Shown piece after piece: positions 6,745 to 14,642 of a DNA stretch of 32,303 nucleotides. Origin of the DNA: a virus; the IMG/VR virus record IMGVR_UViG_3300010883_000226, positions 1-32,303 of that record. The stretch is one strand, 5' to 3'. The notes beneath the pieces were generated by a model that saw only the letters and a program-made list of their open reading frames with translations, was not told the origin of the DNA and did no database searches. The translations under genes and the position numbers were made by a program. Each line of letters opens with the position of its first letter. The stretch's first letter is position 1.

Positions 6745-8981
6745 TAGAAGTTACTCGCTCGCGCAACATTCAGCCCTGAGAGCGATTGGTCAGATACACG
6801 CATGGCCTCTACTTCGCTGACAACGGCCACGTTGTTCAGATTGTTCAGGTCTGTCAGGTTGGGCGCAATTACTGTTATATAACCACCAGAACCTGCCGCC
6901 ACGACTTGCTCAATCGGCAGCGGCGCACCGCCGAAGCCCGGTAGCGCACCACCGGCAAGTACTCCACCCAGGTCAGCCGACACGCTTCTCTGAGCCGTTA
7001 AGCGTGCGAGTTCTTCTTCCAGTATCGCTTGACGGTTCCCACCACCAAAACCGCCCGCCGCCAACTGTTTATTTATTTCTTCAATGCGAGCGAGCCGTTC
7101 TTGGTTAGCTGCTGCAAGTTTGGCGACCAGCGATTGTTCAGACCCTGAGCGAGTTTCGATTGTGGGTATGAGGCTTGCCAGAAACGCGTCGGCACGTTCA
7201 TTCACGACCCCCTGCAAATCAGCGATGCGCTTTAATGTTTCTGCCTCAAGTATTACCTTGTCCTGAGCCGCATCTTCTTCGTCATCCATCTCTCCGTCGA
7301 TACGTTCTTTGGTCAGGGTGCTTCGATATATGTTCGTTGCTTTGGTATGGGCAGCACCATCATCTTCAAGGGTGTTCAATGCTGCCCTATTCTCGGTGGC
7401 ATCGCCAAGCGTGCCTGAACTTATTTCTGCCACTTTGTCGGCTAAGACTTGCGCCAGTCTGGCTTGTTCTGCGACGTTTGATGCTGCACCCGCAGCCTGA
7501 TTCTCAAGGTTCCGCAGCACTGAGGCCGTTTCCTGCTCCTGAATTATTTTTCGCTTCTCAGCATTTTCTTCTTGCTGCCGCATAAACTCATTGGCGAATT
7601 CCATCGCAAGGGCAAAAGCCTTTTCATCTGCGCTGGCTCTTATTGCGTTTTGGCGAAGGATGTGGGCTGTTTCCTGATCGCGAATGTCCTTCCGTAGGGT
7701 GGTATCTGTCTCAAACTTTTCCATGAAGTTATCAGCGAAGGTCTTAGCTACCGCAGCCGCATCCTCAAGAGACTCCGCTAACTCATCGACGGACTCAGTT
7801 GTGCCATCAACCGCACCTTCAACCCCGTCCATACCTTCTTCAATCCTGCCCGTACCTTCTTCGGCATCGTCAGCGAGTTCCTCGACCTTCTCCCCCGTTA
7901 TGTCAATTTGCACGCCGAACTCTTTTACGGGCGGGATAGTCTTACCGAACAAGCCAGCAATCTTGTTTGCGCCATCGATCATTTTATTGATGACCTTGAC
8001 ATACATATTGATATAGAGGGCCAGCGCATCAAGGATGAAGTTGATTGTATTTTCAACGACTTGCTTGACCTCATCCCACTTGGCAATCATCAGGACAATC
8101 GCCGCGACGATGGCGATGATGGCGATGGGAATTATCAATAAGGGTAGCGATGCCGCCGAGATCAATGCGAAGCCCCCTGCGATGGCAGGAAGGAAACCGA
8201 TTATGAGAAGCATGGGGCCGACAATAAGGGCAAGGGCAACAGCGACAGCCGTACCAATCGCCACCCATTTCAGTAGCGAGGGGTTGAGGTTGTTCACCCA
8301 GTCAGCCATCTTCTCAATTTCGATGGCGATCTTATCTACGAATGGCAACAGTTGGTCGCCAATAACCTGGGCGGTATCACCGAGGCGGTTCTTCAACTGA
8401 ACCATAGGGTCGGCAGCGGCTTCGGCTGAACCACCGAACTGTTTAGTCAGCGCAGCCATGATCTCGGTCTGTGTTGCGCCCTTCTCTAGCATGATTCCAT
8501 ATCGGCTCAGAGAGGACGTTTCACCAGCGATGGCCTTACCTACCAACAAGGCCGCTGCGTTGAGGTCTATGTTCGCTCCAGCAGCCACGTCGGTCGTTAC
8601 AGACAGGGCATCCAGTGAGCCTTCCCACTTGCCGCCGATGGTAACCAACTTCTGCAACGCATCCCGCTGTGCCTCGTCACCGAAATTGGTCTTGCGCTGG
8701 ATAGCGTCGATGTTCTTTTCGATCTGCGCTTCGTTGGCAGCGTAAGACGTGCCGACATTCTTCAAGGATTGGTTGAGCCTACTTATCCCAATCTCTTGCT
8801 CTTTGGATGAGGCGATGAACTTGCCGAGGATGGCCGCGCCAGCAACGCCCACAGCCGTAATTGCTATCCCGGCCTTCTTCGCCGTACCGCTGAATTTTTC
8901 CAGCTTGGATTGCGAATTCGCAATCCCCTTGCTGAATTTATCTTTCAGCGAGAGGATTACTTCTAGGCGACGATCAGCCAT
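6744..8981 (-). CDS. Tail tape measure protein, 745 aa
   Basis: The tape measure fixes tail length and is ejected during infection. The N-terminus (MADRRLEVILSLKDKFSKGI) and the Gly/Ala-rich hydrophobic segment after it (about 37-53) are typical, and hydrophobic runs at about 235-300 could form membrane spans during DNA entry. Residues about 370-640 are rich in Glu, Ala, Lys and Arg with heptad-like spacing, consistent with coiled coil. Its start overlaps the stop of the frameshifted chaperone as TAATG. At the roughly 1.5 angstrom per residue seen in siphoviruses, the tail would be near 110 nm. Short compared with many tape measures, but complete. Confidence 0.9.
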   Translation of the reverse strand: MADRRLEVILSLKDKFSKGIANSQSKLEKFSGTAKKAGIAITAVGVAGAAILGKFIASSKEQEIGISRLNQSLKNVGTSYAANEAQIEKNIDAIQRKTNFGDEAQRDALQKLVTIGGKWEGSLDALSVTTDVAAGANIDLNAAALLVGKAIAGETSSLSRYGIMLEKGATQTEIMAALTKQFGGSAEAAADPMVQLKNRLGDTAQVIGDQLLPFVDKIAIEIEKMADWVNNLNPSLLKWVAIGTAVAVALALIVGPMLLIIGFLPAIAGGFALISAASLPLLIIPIAIIAIVAAIVLMIAKWDEVKQVVENTINFILDALALYINMYVKVINKMIDGANKIAGLFGKTIPPVKEFGVQIDITGEKVEELADDAEEGTGRIEEGMDGVEGAVDGTTESVDELAESLEDAAAVAKTFADNFMEKFETDTTLRKDIRDQETAHILRQNAIRASADEKAFALAMEFANEFMRQQEENAEKRKIIQEQETASVLRNLENQAAGAASNVAEQARLAQVLADKVAEISSGTLGDATENRAALNTLEDDGAAHTKATNIYRSTLTKERIDGEMDDEEDAAQDKVILEAETLKRIADLQGVVNERADAFLASLIPTIETRSGSEQSLVAKLAAANQERLARIEEINKQLAAGGFGGGNRQAILEEELARLTAQRSVSADLGGVLAGGALPGFGGAPLPIEQVVAAGSGGYITVIAPNLTDLNNLNNVAVVSEVEAMRVSDQSLSGLNVARASNF

Positions 8982-9594
8982 TACGCATCTCCCATCGTGC
9001 GCGGCTTAGGCCTTTCTCTAGGCACTCCGCTTTTTGTTTTTGCTGCTGCCATCGTCTTGTTTTGTTCACCAGTCTGGTACGACCACCAGCCAAGAATATT
9101 GTTGAAGTCCTCCTGGCTCATGTTCTCTTTTATCCATTCTGGCGTTTGGCCCATTTCTAAAGCCACTTGGATTATATTGGCCTCGTAAATGACCTGATAA
9201 TCGTCATGGTCTGCGGGTAGATTGTCCGAGGATATTGATACCTTTTTTTGCGCTATCCTCAGCCGCTCTGCGAAGTCGTGGCCGCCGCCGCTTCTAAAGG
9301 GACATTGGTTTCTTCTGTGATGTACGTGACGATATCAATCGGCAGAGAATCGAAGCCCTCATCGCTATAAGGCAATCCGATACCGTCAGCCTTTATCGCC
9401 CAGCCTTTTACAATCAGCCGCATGAAACCAGTCGCATCGGTTTCGTCTAACTTGCCCATACGCTGCGTCATGCCCACGGTGATGCGGGTTGGTATCTGCA
9501 CCCAGCCCGGCTCATCCAGAGCAAAACGGTCAGCGTCCAGCGGTAGTTGTCTGAACCCGAACAGTGGCTTGTATCCATCTTTGGCCTTTGCCAT
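8981..9594 (-). CDS. Tail assembly chaperone G-T fusion made by -1 frameshift, 204 aa
   Basis: Siphoviruses make a short chaperone (G) and a longer G-T fusion by programmed frameshifting just before the tape measure gene. Here the downstream frame has no good start of its own but is open from about 9334 down to 8983. It encodes a protein-like stretch (DFAERLRIAQKKVSISSDN, then YQVIYEANIIQVALEMGQTP and NILGWWSYQTGEQNKT). The G frame contains the -1 slippery heptamer CCCTTTA in phase (C CCT TTA, 9301 to 9295), and the T frame is exactly -1 relative to G. The fused product would be 9594-9295 plus 9295-8981. The stop overlaps the tape measure start. Confidence 0.8.
9259..9594 (-). CDS. Tail assembly chaperone G (zero-frame product), 111 aa
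   Basis: This is the short product of the chaperone pair. The start chosen is ATG 9594 (MAKAKDGYKPLFGF) because a GGGAG site lies just upstream; an earlier in-frame start at 9663 would add a proline-rich stretch of non-coding appearance. The sequence PLDADRFALDEPGWVQIPTR with TQRMGKLDETDATGFMRLIV resembles small phage chaperones in composition and position, between tail tube and tape measure genes. It ends at TGA 9259-9261 after an alanine-rich tail (EAAAATTSQSG). The C-terminal part holds the frameshift site used to make the longer fusion. Function is assigned by synteny and the slippery site rather than strong motifs. Confidence 0.8.
   Translation of the reverse strand: MAKAKDGYKPLFGFRQLPLDADRFALDEPGWVQIPTRITVGMTQRMGKLDETDATGFMRLIVKGWAIKADGIGLPYSDEGFDSLPIDIVTYITEETNVPLEAAAATTSQSG
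9295..9301 (-). promoter_or_regulatory. Programmed -1 ribosomal frameshift site CCCTTTA
   Basis: On the minus strand the bases read C CCT TTA in the zero frame of the chaperone gene, an X XXY YYZ heptamer. Slippage to CCC TTT enters the frame that runs on to the tape measure gene. GC-rich sequence (GCGGCGGCGGCC) follows within a few bases and may stall the ribosome. Confidence 0.75.
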
Positions 9595-9625
9595 TTTCTT
9601 CTCCCTTAATAGGTCTGTCGGTTGT

Positions 9626-9692
9626 GTGGGTGGCGGGCGTATCACCGACTGAAAACGCCGCACCGGGAGACTGGCACAGGGCCACCACCCAC
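9626..9692 (-). other. Possible long-range stem in tail tube/chaperone gap
   Basis: In the 118-base gap between 9594 and 9713, GTGGGTGG (9626-9633) is complementary to CCACCCAC (9685-9692), with about 50 bases between. It could fold the transcript between the tail tube gene and the chaperone gene. There is no T tract, so a terminator is unlikely. A role in balancing translation is a guess. Confidence 0.35.
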
Positions 9693-9712
9693 GTTGCCCT
9701 GAAATAAAGGGA

Positions 9713-10147
9713 TTAGTACGCGGTCAGCGTTGAAGTCCCGTCAATCTGGAATGTCACATTGACCGTCTGCACGTCACCCGGCGACCCATCAAAACTCATC
9801 TCAAAAAGTCGCGCAGGGATGAGCCACTTCGGGCTTCCACTGGACGTACCATCTGGCGAGTAAACGATGTTGCGCGCCGCCGTTGAAGCATACAAAGATG
9901 CCATCACGCTGTACGACTCCACCGCCCCTGACGAGTAGAGGAAACTGAAACTTAAATCGGCTGTCTCCAAGCCCTGCCTGTTCCGGTGTCCTGCGTCGCC
10001 CATCGCCACAACGTCCACGGTGTCATACGAAACACCAGGGTGTCCGCTTACCCACAATGAAGTGAGATTGGTTGTGGCCGAAGCAACCGAGTTTACGAAG
10101 GCAATCTCCGCTGCCGACCCTTTGAGAACTACTGCTCCCGCAGCCAT
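9713..10147 (-). CDS. Tail tube-like protein, shorter paralogue, 144 aa
   Basis: This protein aligns by eye with the N-terminal part of its upstream neighbour (10159-10917): DTVDVVAMGDAGHRNRQGLE here against DTVDAVTFNDAGHSNKHGLE there, then a similar LY.S.GA..SY.V.. segment and a FQIDGTST end that resembles FDQSGTSD. Both therefore appear to be tail tube subunits. This one lacks the extra C-terminal domain. It has a strong AAGGAGG site before ATG 10147. Order (terminator, tube, tube, chaperone) fits a siphovirus tail module. It could be the main tube protein, a minor or tip tube subunit, or one of two co-polymerising forms. Confidence 0.7.
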   Translation of the reverse strand: MAAGAVVLKGSAAEIAFVNSVASATTNLTSLWVSGHPGVSYDTVDVVAMGDAGHRNRQGLETADLSFSFLYSSGAVESYSVMASLYASTAARNIVYSPDGTSSGSPKWLIPARLFEMSFDGSPGDVQTVNVTFQIDGTSTLTAY

Positions 10148-10158
10148 ATTGAGCCTCC

Positions 10159-10917
10159 TTAAGCCCTGTACGCGCCAAGCACAAACTCAACTGAGCCTGA
10201 ACTTGCGTCGCGTGTAACTACTACCCGAACGAATGCCCGGAGTTGACCAGACGAAATAAGTACGGTTCCAGCCGACTGCGCGCTGGCTACCGTCATTGAT
10301 GCACCTGTGGCCGATATGAAGTTCGCCCCGTTTGCAGATGAGTGTTCAATCTGAAAATCGAATTCCTCATTCCCACCAGACATTGAGGCGTTGAGAATGT
10401 GGAGATAGTAACGACCGCCAGCCGTGGACGATGCCCCCATTGTTGCGACCGTACTCGTTGAGTTGGCCGTGTACGTTGTTCCGATAACCCCTGTGATGAA
10501 GTCAGACGTACCGCTCTGGTCGAATCCTGCGTTGAGTTCCAGCAGGTCGCCGGGGCCACCATCCTGCGCCACGCTGAACGCCGTTACTTTGTCCAGCCCG
10601 ATACCTTGCTTATCCCGAATCGCCGAGCCTTCGGGGTAGTAGGAAACGACTCTGGCCGAAGCGTTCCCTGTGCTGTCGCCAAACATATCCATCACCACAT
10701 TGTAGGAACGGCCCGCTGATGCGGTGTACAGCCCTGTCCAATCGAATGACACGCTTTCCAGTCCATGCTTGTTGGAATGGCCCGCATCGTTGAACGTGAC
10801 CGCATCCACGGTGTCTTTCGACAGGTTGGGATGACCTGAACGACCGTCCTGCCCAAGATTTGCACCGTGGGCATAGACCGCAGGATTGCCGCCTTTGAGA
10901 ATATTTAGATCAGCCAC
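10159..10917 (-). CDS. Major tail (tube) protein, 252 aa, with C-terminal extra domain
   Basis: Position between the tail terminator candidate and the chaperones, and homology to the smaller gene downstream, support a tail tube role. Residues about 1-145 form the shared tube-like domain (KDTVDAVTFNDAGHSNKHGL, about 34-53). Residues about 155-252 form an added beta-rich domain (GGRYYLHILNASMSGGNEEF, then FQIEHSSANG and VRVVVTRD), which would decorate the outside of the tube, as the C-terminal domain of lambda gpV does. The start is GTG at 10917, with GAGGT just upstream. Its AUG-less start and the paralogue may set the ratio of the two subunits. Confidence 0.75.
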   Translation of the reverse strand: MADLNILKGGNPAVYAHGANLGQDGRSGHPNLSKDTVDAVTFNDAGHSNKHGLESVSFDWTGLYTASAGRSYNVVMDMFGDSTGNASARVVSYYPEGSAIRDKQGIGLDKVTAFSVAQDGGPGDLLELNAGFDQSGTSDFITGVIGTTYTANSTSTVATMGASSTAGGRYYLHILNASMSGGNEEFDFQIEHSSANGANFISATGASMTVASAQSAGTVLISSGQLRAFVRVVVTRDASSGSVEFVLGAYRA

Positions 10918-10920
10918 GTT

Positions 10921-11331
10921 CTACCTCACATACTCGATAGTGAATTCAGCTACGGCAAAATCACCAGCACCAACAACGCCACGGGTGGCGGTCTGACCTT
11001 GACGCACGAACGCACCTTGTACTGCGCCACCAAGCGTACTGTCTGCCGCAATAGCAGCGGTAACGCTGTTGCTCCCGGCGTTGTCGAAATAGTTTTGCGC
11101 CTTCTCCCACGCCTCCTCGGTGTCAGCAGAAGCCACGTAGATAATCAGGTCAACGGTATACACGGTGGTCGTGCCGCCGAAGGTGATGTTCGGGTTGGCC
11201 GTAGCCGGTACGAGCATCCCACCTGGCAACTCGTTTATTACATCAGGCTGGCGCGGGTATATCCGCAGATCGGAGATACCGTTTTCAAGGGCAGTTTTCA
11301 GCCCTGTGTACACATCGGTCGTGGTGGTCAT
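10921..11331 (-). CDS. Putative tail terminator / tail completion protein, 136 aa
   Basis: The start chosen is ATG 11331 (MTTTTDVYTGLKTALE), because it overlaps the previous stop as ATGA; a longer reading from 11397 would overlap that gene by 70 bases. The protein has an N-terminal helix, then IYPRQPDVINELPGGMLVPA, a beta segment (VYTVDLIIYVAS), EEAWEKAQNYFDNAG and a final strand (FAVAEFTIEYV). This pattern matches the general fold order of gpU-like tail terminators: helix, strands, helix, strand. Its location between the gp10-like gene and the tail tube gene is the usual place. The call rests mainly on synteny. Confidence 0.65.
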   Translation of the reverse strand: MTTTTDVYTGLKTALENGISDLRIYPRQPDVINELPGGMLVPATANPNITFGGTTTVYTVDLIIYVASADTEEAWEKAQNYFDNAGSNSVTAAIAADSTLGGAVQGAFVRQGQTATRGVVGAGDFAVAEFTIEYVR

Positions 11332-11834
11332 CGAGTGCCACGCTTCTTGAACGCCTGTGTCATTTCTTCCCAGAACTCGCGCTGGATGCGAGGCCACTCA
11401 TTGTTCTCAACATCGTCCAACGCAGGATTCAAGAAGGGCTGACCGCTCTCAGCCTTACCGCCACCCTGGGCAATAGACCTTGCCACCAAGAACGCCCCGC
11501 TACGGCCCGCCGGGAAGCCGTGCCGCCGCGCCCACGGCTGCAACGCAGATAACGGTGGCCAATGTGGACGACTACCGAACTCAACCGCCTTTGCGTAGGG
11601 CTGGCCCGAACCGACAGCGCGGGCGAATTCACCACGGCGATCTATGGTGATGCTGTTTTTCAAATGCCCGCGGTCAACGGGGACGCGCTTCACGGCGAGT
11701 TCCATCGTCTTAGCCGCCGCCTTATCCAGCGCGCGCACCGCTGCCCTCGTAGCGAATTTGGGGTCTTTCAAATCACGCAAGAGTTCCTTCACCCCGACGA
11801 GTTCTATTCCTACGCCTGACGAGCCTGTGGTCAT
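11328..11834 (-). CDS. HK97 gp10-like neck/tail completion protein, 168 aa
   Basis: The sequence fits the HK97 gp10-like family of neck and tail-completion proteins: VGVKELLRDLKD at the N-terminus, AVKRVPVDRGHLKNSI at about 51-66, then YAKAVEFGSRPHWPPLSALQ and a C-terminal QPFLNPALDD. The VPVDRG.L..SI plus Y...VEFG plus PFL.PA series is the family signature. The start (ATG 11834) overlaps the upstream stop and the stop overlaps the downstream start, each as ATGA, so translation is coupled along this stretch. It acts at the head-tail junction during assembly. The assignment of family is good; the precise role varies between phages. Confidence 0.8.
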   Translation of the reverse strand: MTTGSSGVGIELVGVKELLRDLKDPKFATRAAVRALDKAAAKTMELAVKRVPVDRGHLKNSITIDRRGEFARAVGSGQPYAKAVEFGSRPHWPPLSALQPWARRHGFPAGRSGAFLVARSIAQGGGKAESGQPFLNPALDDVENNEWPRIQREFWEEMTQAFKKRGTR

Positions 11835-12694
11835 TTGCCCATGTACCTTCGCTTGAACGGGCCGAGCATCTGCCTAACGTCGCTGTCTATCCCGTTCGGA
11901 ATCATTGGTACGAGTTCACCGGCTTCGGGTAATCCCATCTCCTGGCCGAAGCCACCTTTGGCACGTCGGAATAATCGCCCTGCCTGAATCAGCACAGCCT
12001 CACGCACAGGCGAGGGATATTCACGGCGGCTGAATATAGACCCCGAAGCGATTACCGTGGCTGTTGAGCCATTCACGCCACGCCTGAGTACGACTGTCGT
12101 GCCTGACGTTGATTCCACATACATCTGCTCAACACCATTGAGCAGCGTCCACCCAATCTGTGGCCCCGCACCTGCGTATGTAATAGTCGTGGTCGATGCA
12201 CTGAACGACGCAGAGGCCGTGGCAGCTTGAGTATTCGTGGCATGAGAGAAGCCCCACGTACCGTTGATCTCGTAGTTGCGTTGGCCCTTCTCAAAGTTGT
12301 CCTGCGTGCCGTTGCTGTGCTGGCTTATCTCCAGCCGCATGTACGGGCGCGCATCGCCATACGTCGAGGTCGGGTTAGCGTTGTACGGTGCGTAGAAATA
12401 ATCGGTTCCAGCGTTGCCCCACACCACGTCGAACGTGCCATCCATGTTGTCAGATTCTTTGAGGCCACTAGCAGGAATTGACACCACGTCGCCAATGAAT
12501 AGCGTGCCGTTACCTGGGCCATCGAAGAAGCGCGTGTCCTCTACGGTGTAGAAATGCCGCTTCGTGATCTTGTCTACTTCACGGCTGACACCTTCCAGCA
12601 GTTCACGCAGACGCAGGGTCTGAGCCGAGCCGGTAGAAGCGATGTTGAGAACGTATGTGCCAGTGAGTTCATCTACTGACGCGTAGGAGTTCAT
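11831..12694 (-). CDS. Head-tail connector (adaptor) protein with inserted beta domain, 287 aa
   Basis: The N-terminal part (YASVDELTGTY, then LRELLEGVSREVDKITKRHF, about residues 27-47) and the C-terminal part (PSPVREAVLIQAGRLFRRAK, then DVRQMLGPFKRR) resemble the helices of gp6-type head-tail adaptors that sit under the portal. The middle is unusually long. Residues about 48-140 are beta-rich, and about 150-225 look like an inserted Ser/Thr/Gly/Val domain (ASFSASTTTITYAGAGPQIG, then TVVLRRGVNGSTA). That makes it larger than typical adaptors of 100-200 residues. It may project outward from the neck. Overlaps of ATGA on both sides keep it within the coupled operon. Confidence 0.7.
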   Translation of the reverse strand: MNSYASVDELTGTYVLNIASTGSAQTLRLRELLEGVSREVDKITKRHFYTVEDTRFFDGPGNGTLFIGDVVSIPASGLKESDNMDGTFDVVWGNAGTDYFYAPYNANPTSTYGDARPYMRLEISQHSNGTQDNFEKGQRNYEINGTWGFSHATNTQAATASASFSASTTTITYAGAGPQIGWTLLNGVEQMYVESTSGTTVVLRRGVNGSTATVIASGSIFSRREYPSPVREAVLIQAGRLFRRAKGGFGQEMGLPEAGELVPMIPNGIDSDVRQMLGPFKRRYMGK

Positions 12695-12939
12695 GTAGAC
12701 ACCTGATAAACGCCACCAGATTCGACGTACAGCCCTGCGCCACCAGAGCGGAGTGTGCCAGCATCATCTACAACATTGAACGCCATGCTCGCCTTGAACG
12801 ATGCGCCTACGTCTGAGATTTCGATCGTGCCAGCAGCGGTGGTTTCACGCACACCAGTTCCACTGTCGCCGTAAACGAACAGCCAGCCAGAACCTACGCT
12901 GGTTCCATTCTCAGTGATAGCGACCGTAATTGTGGGCAT
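12691..12939 (-). CDS. Small structural-region protein, 82 aa
   Basis: No family is recognised. The protein is short and beta-rich, with many Gly, Ser, Thr and Val residues (MPTITVAITENGTSVGSGWL, then ETTAAGTIEISDVGASFKAS and GGAGLYVESGGVYQV). This suggests a small beta-sandwich or a fibre-like domain. It overlaps the connector gene by ATGA at 12691-12694, and its own ATG directly abuts the stop of the gene before it. Being inside the head-neck segment, it is probably a virion component such as a decoration or neck protein, but there is no direct motif support. Confidence 0.6.
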   Translation of the reverse strand: MPTITVAITENGTSVGSGWLFVYGDSGTGVRETTAAGTIEISDVGASFKASMAFNVVDDAGTLRSGGAGLYVESGGVYQVST

Positions 12940-13125
12940 CTACGCCTTCTTTTTCTCAGGAATCAACTCTATGACCTTCTCGGCCCTAGCCTCACCAAGT
13001 TCATCGGTTTGCTCTTTGATCTTGCGAGAGAGAGCAGACTTCATAAGGCGCAGGTTCGTGTTCTCCTGCGTCAACTCAGTGATAACGGCTTGCAAGTCGT
13101 CGGCGGTCAGTTGGATTTCACTCAT
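12940..13125 (-). CDS. Small coiled-coil protein, 61 aa
   Basis: No family is recognised. Nearly the whole protein (about residues 7-58, from ADDLQAVITELTQENTNLRL onward) is highly charged and helical with leucines and isoleucines at heptad-like spacing, so a coiled coil is likely. It ends in KKKA. Start and stop both touch neighbours: ATGA overlap at 13122-13125, and the TAG stop immediately before the next ATG. A similar small helical gene precedes it (13122-13334), so the two may act as a pair, for example as assembly factors between the head and neck genes. That role is inference. Confidence 0.6.
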   Translation of the reverse strand: MSEIQLTADDLQAVITELTQENTNLRLMKSALSRKIKEQTDELGEARAEKVIELIPEKKKA

Positions 13126-13334
13126 GCTGGACGGTTCGTAGCAGTAAAACCTTTCAGGTCTGGGTCACCTGATGTATCCAGCAACCCCTCAATGTCAGCC
13201 TTCTGAGCAGTAACAGTTGCGGTTTTGTACAGAGCGTTCTCGTCACGGAGTTTTCGCAGCTTGATAATCGCCTGAGACTGTGCGGTGTGCCGAGCCTCTA
13301 ATGCTTCCAGAGAATCTTCAATGTAAGTAGGCAT
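13122..13334 (-). CDS. Small helical protein, 70 aa
   Basis: No family is recognised. Residues about 4-45 (EDSLEALEARHTAQSQAIIK, then LRKLRDENALYKTATVTAQK) are helical and charged, followed by a short tail (GLLDTSGDPDLKGFTATNRP). AGGAGA lies five bases before the ATG at 13334. It sits between a putative fibre gene (13342-14013) and another small coiled-coil gene, with ATGA overlap to the latter. Both helical proteins lie in the head-neck part of the operon, so a structural or chaperone role is plausible. Confidence 0.6.
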   Translation of the reverse strand: MPTYIEDSLEALEARHTAQSQAIIKLRKLRDENALYKTATVTAQKADIEGLLDTSGDPDLKGFTATNRPA

Positions 13335-13341
13335 ATCTCTC

Positions 13342-14013
13342 CTATGCTATATACGGATTATTCGTGCCGAATATTGTGATCTCTACGTCATAAGTTCCAG
13401 CACCGCCGCCGCCAGTATGGAGCAACGATATTTGCCGTTCGGCTGACATGGTGTAGGTACGAGTCGTTGGTGCTGTCCCGTCCTTCGTGCTGGCCGCTTT
13501 GACAATCGTCGAACCTGACCCCCGTGGGATAATAATCAAATCTTGGAACTGATTTTCTGAGTTATCGTTCTTACGGCCTATTACCATCCCGAACCCACCA
13601 GTGACCCCTCCTGCCATCCCATCTGAGGAAGTGGCAATCACCGTGGTCGTGTTATCCAACACGCTCTGAGTGTTCTTCTGGTATATCCCCATACCGCCGG
13701 GAGAGCCTCCACTTTGCACGAAAAGGCCATCACCGAAATATGACTTTCCTGCAACTCCTATACCACCAGCAACCTTCAATGCCCCAGCGGTGGCAGATGT
13801 AGATGCTGTGGTGTCTGCTATATCCACTGATGGAGCAAATGTAATATCGGTTGCATCGAACTCTGCAATCTCAGCACCACCAACGCTCAAATTGACTATG
13901 TTTGCACCGGAAGACCAGAAACCCGTGTCGCGGTCGCCTCGGACGTATGCGCCGGGAAGGGCTACTGTTCCAGCAGGAAACGAACCGGGGACAGGAATGA
14001 AAGTAAATGGCAT
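13342..14013 (-). CDS. Putative virion fibre protein (head or neck appendage), 223 aa
   Basis: The N-terminus (VALPGAYVRGDRDTGFWSSG, about residues 17-36) has the D.DTGF(W/Y)S.GAN pattern common in phage tail and head fibres. The next part (STSATAGALKVAGGIGVAGK, about 73-92) matches the S..TGAL.V.GG.GV.G repeat seen in many phage fibre and collar proteins. The C-terminal part is beta-rich and ends YDVEITIFGTNNPYIA. What is odd is the place: it lies between capsid and connector genes rather than with the tail fibres. That suggests a head fibre or neck whisker, although a moved tail fibre is also possible. Family-level support is good; location on the virion is inferred. Confidence 0.65.
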   Translation of the reverse strand: MPFTFIPVPGSFPAGTVALPGAYVRGDRDTGFWSSGANIVNLSVGGAEIAEFDATDITFAPSVDIADTTASTSATAGALKVAGGIGVAGKSYFGDGLFVQSGGSPGGMGIYQKNTQSVLDNTTTVIATSSDGMAGGVTGGFGMVIGRKNDNSENQFQDLIIIPRGSGSTIVKAASTKDGTAPTTRTYTMSAERQISLLHTGGGGAGTYDVEITIFGTNNPYIA

Positions 14014-14297
14014 CAGGACGTACCAAATGCAACGTCTACACCCTCGCCAGATACGGCGGTGTCAATGTAGAAGTCGCCGAAAGATACATAAGGCTTCTTC
14101 GTGTCAGCGGAGTACGTCTGCACGTCGCCCGGTTGCCACGGCATAGCTGTCGAACTGACACCACTGTTACCGATATATACCGCTGACGAATTGCCTACCC
14201 TTGCGGTGATCGTATATGACGTTACGAAGTCATACGTCCCACTGGCAAAGGCCGATGCGGTTCCAGCCGTAGCTGTCGCGCCAAGATGAAGGAACAT
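14013..14297 (-). CDS. Small virion-region protein, 94 aa
   Basis: No family is recognised. The protein is beta-rich with alternating small and hydrophobic residues (MFLHLGATATAGTASAFASG, then YTITARVGNSSAVYIGNSGV and YVSFGDFYIDTAVSGEGVDV), consistent with one compact beta-sandwich. The stop overlaps the next ATG as TGATG at 14011-14015. It sits directly upstream of the fibre-like gene in translation order. Small beta proteins at this place, between capsid and connector genes, are often decoration or cement proteins, but I cannot show that here. Confidence 0.6.
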   Translation of the reverse strand: MFLHLGATATAGTASAFASGTYDFVTSYTITARVGNSSAVYIGNSGVSSTAMPWQPGDVQTYSADTKKPYVSFGDFYIDTAVSGEGVDVAFGTS

Positions 14298-14300
14298 AAT

Positions 14301-14618
14301 TTACCTCGTAATCGTCAGGGCTGCTTTGTAGCGACCTTCACGCTTTGCTTTGCGGAGTAGTTCTTGCTTCTGCTGACTCAATCGCCCTGGAATCATGCGC
14401 CTGTCCATGTCCGGTGTGACCTTCATGGTGGTGGCATATTCCTGGCCGATATTCGGTGGCTGCTCATCATCGCCAAGCAGCATCAACTTGTCAGGGTGAG
14501 CAGTGGTCAGCCTCAACGCCAGATCGTCGTCGAGGTCAACCACCGCACCCTTTTCTATCTTGTGTTTCCGCGCCCTGTGTCGGTATTCATGCGCTTCGTA
14601 ACCAAACACCTTTGCCAT
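14301..14618 (-). CDS. Hypothetical protein in head module, 105 aa
   Basis: No family is recognised. It is basic and partly helical: KVFGYEAHEYRHRARKHKIE at the start, an acidic middle (VVDLDDDLALRLTTAHPDKL, about 27-46), then a segment rich in Met, Arg and Pro (TPDMDRRMIPGRL) and a helical C-terminus (LLRKAKREGRYKAALTITR). An alternating basic and acidic layout with a helical tail would suit a capsid-binding or neck protein. A GGGAG site lies upstream of ATG 14618. The call is limited to probable coding and probable structural context. Confidence 0.6.
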   Translation of the reverse strand: MAKVFGYEAHEYRHRARKHKIEKGAVVDLDDDLALRLTTAHPDKLMLLGDDEQPPNIGQEYATTMKVTPDMDRRMIPGRLSQQKQELLRKAKREGRYKAALTITR

Positions 14619-14642
14619 CGTTTGTCTCCCTTGCTGGCCTTG

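Noticed and set aside
8981-9166. Separate 61-residue gene before the tape measure
   Set aside because: The start would be GTG without a ribosome-binding site, and the same frame is open and protein-like well upstream of it. It is better explained as the end of the frameshift product.
9243-9249. Run of seven A on the minus strand as the chaperone frameshift site
   Set aside because: It lies after the zero-frame stop (9259-9261), so a ribosome in the first frame never reaches it. CCCTTTA at 9295-9301 is in phase and upstream of the stop.
10921-11397. Longer form of the tail terminator gene starting at 11397
   Set aside because: It would overlap the gp10-like gene by 70 bases, while ATG 11331 gives the ATGA overlap seen at neighbouring genes.
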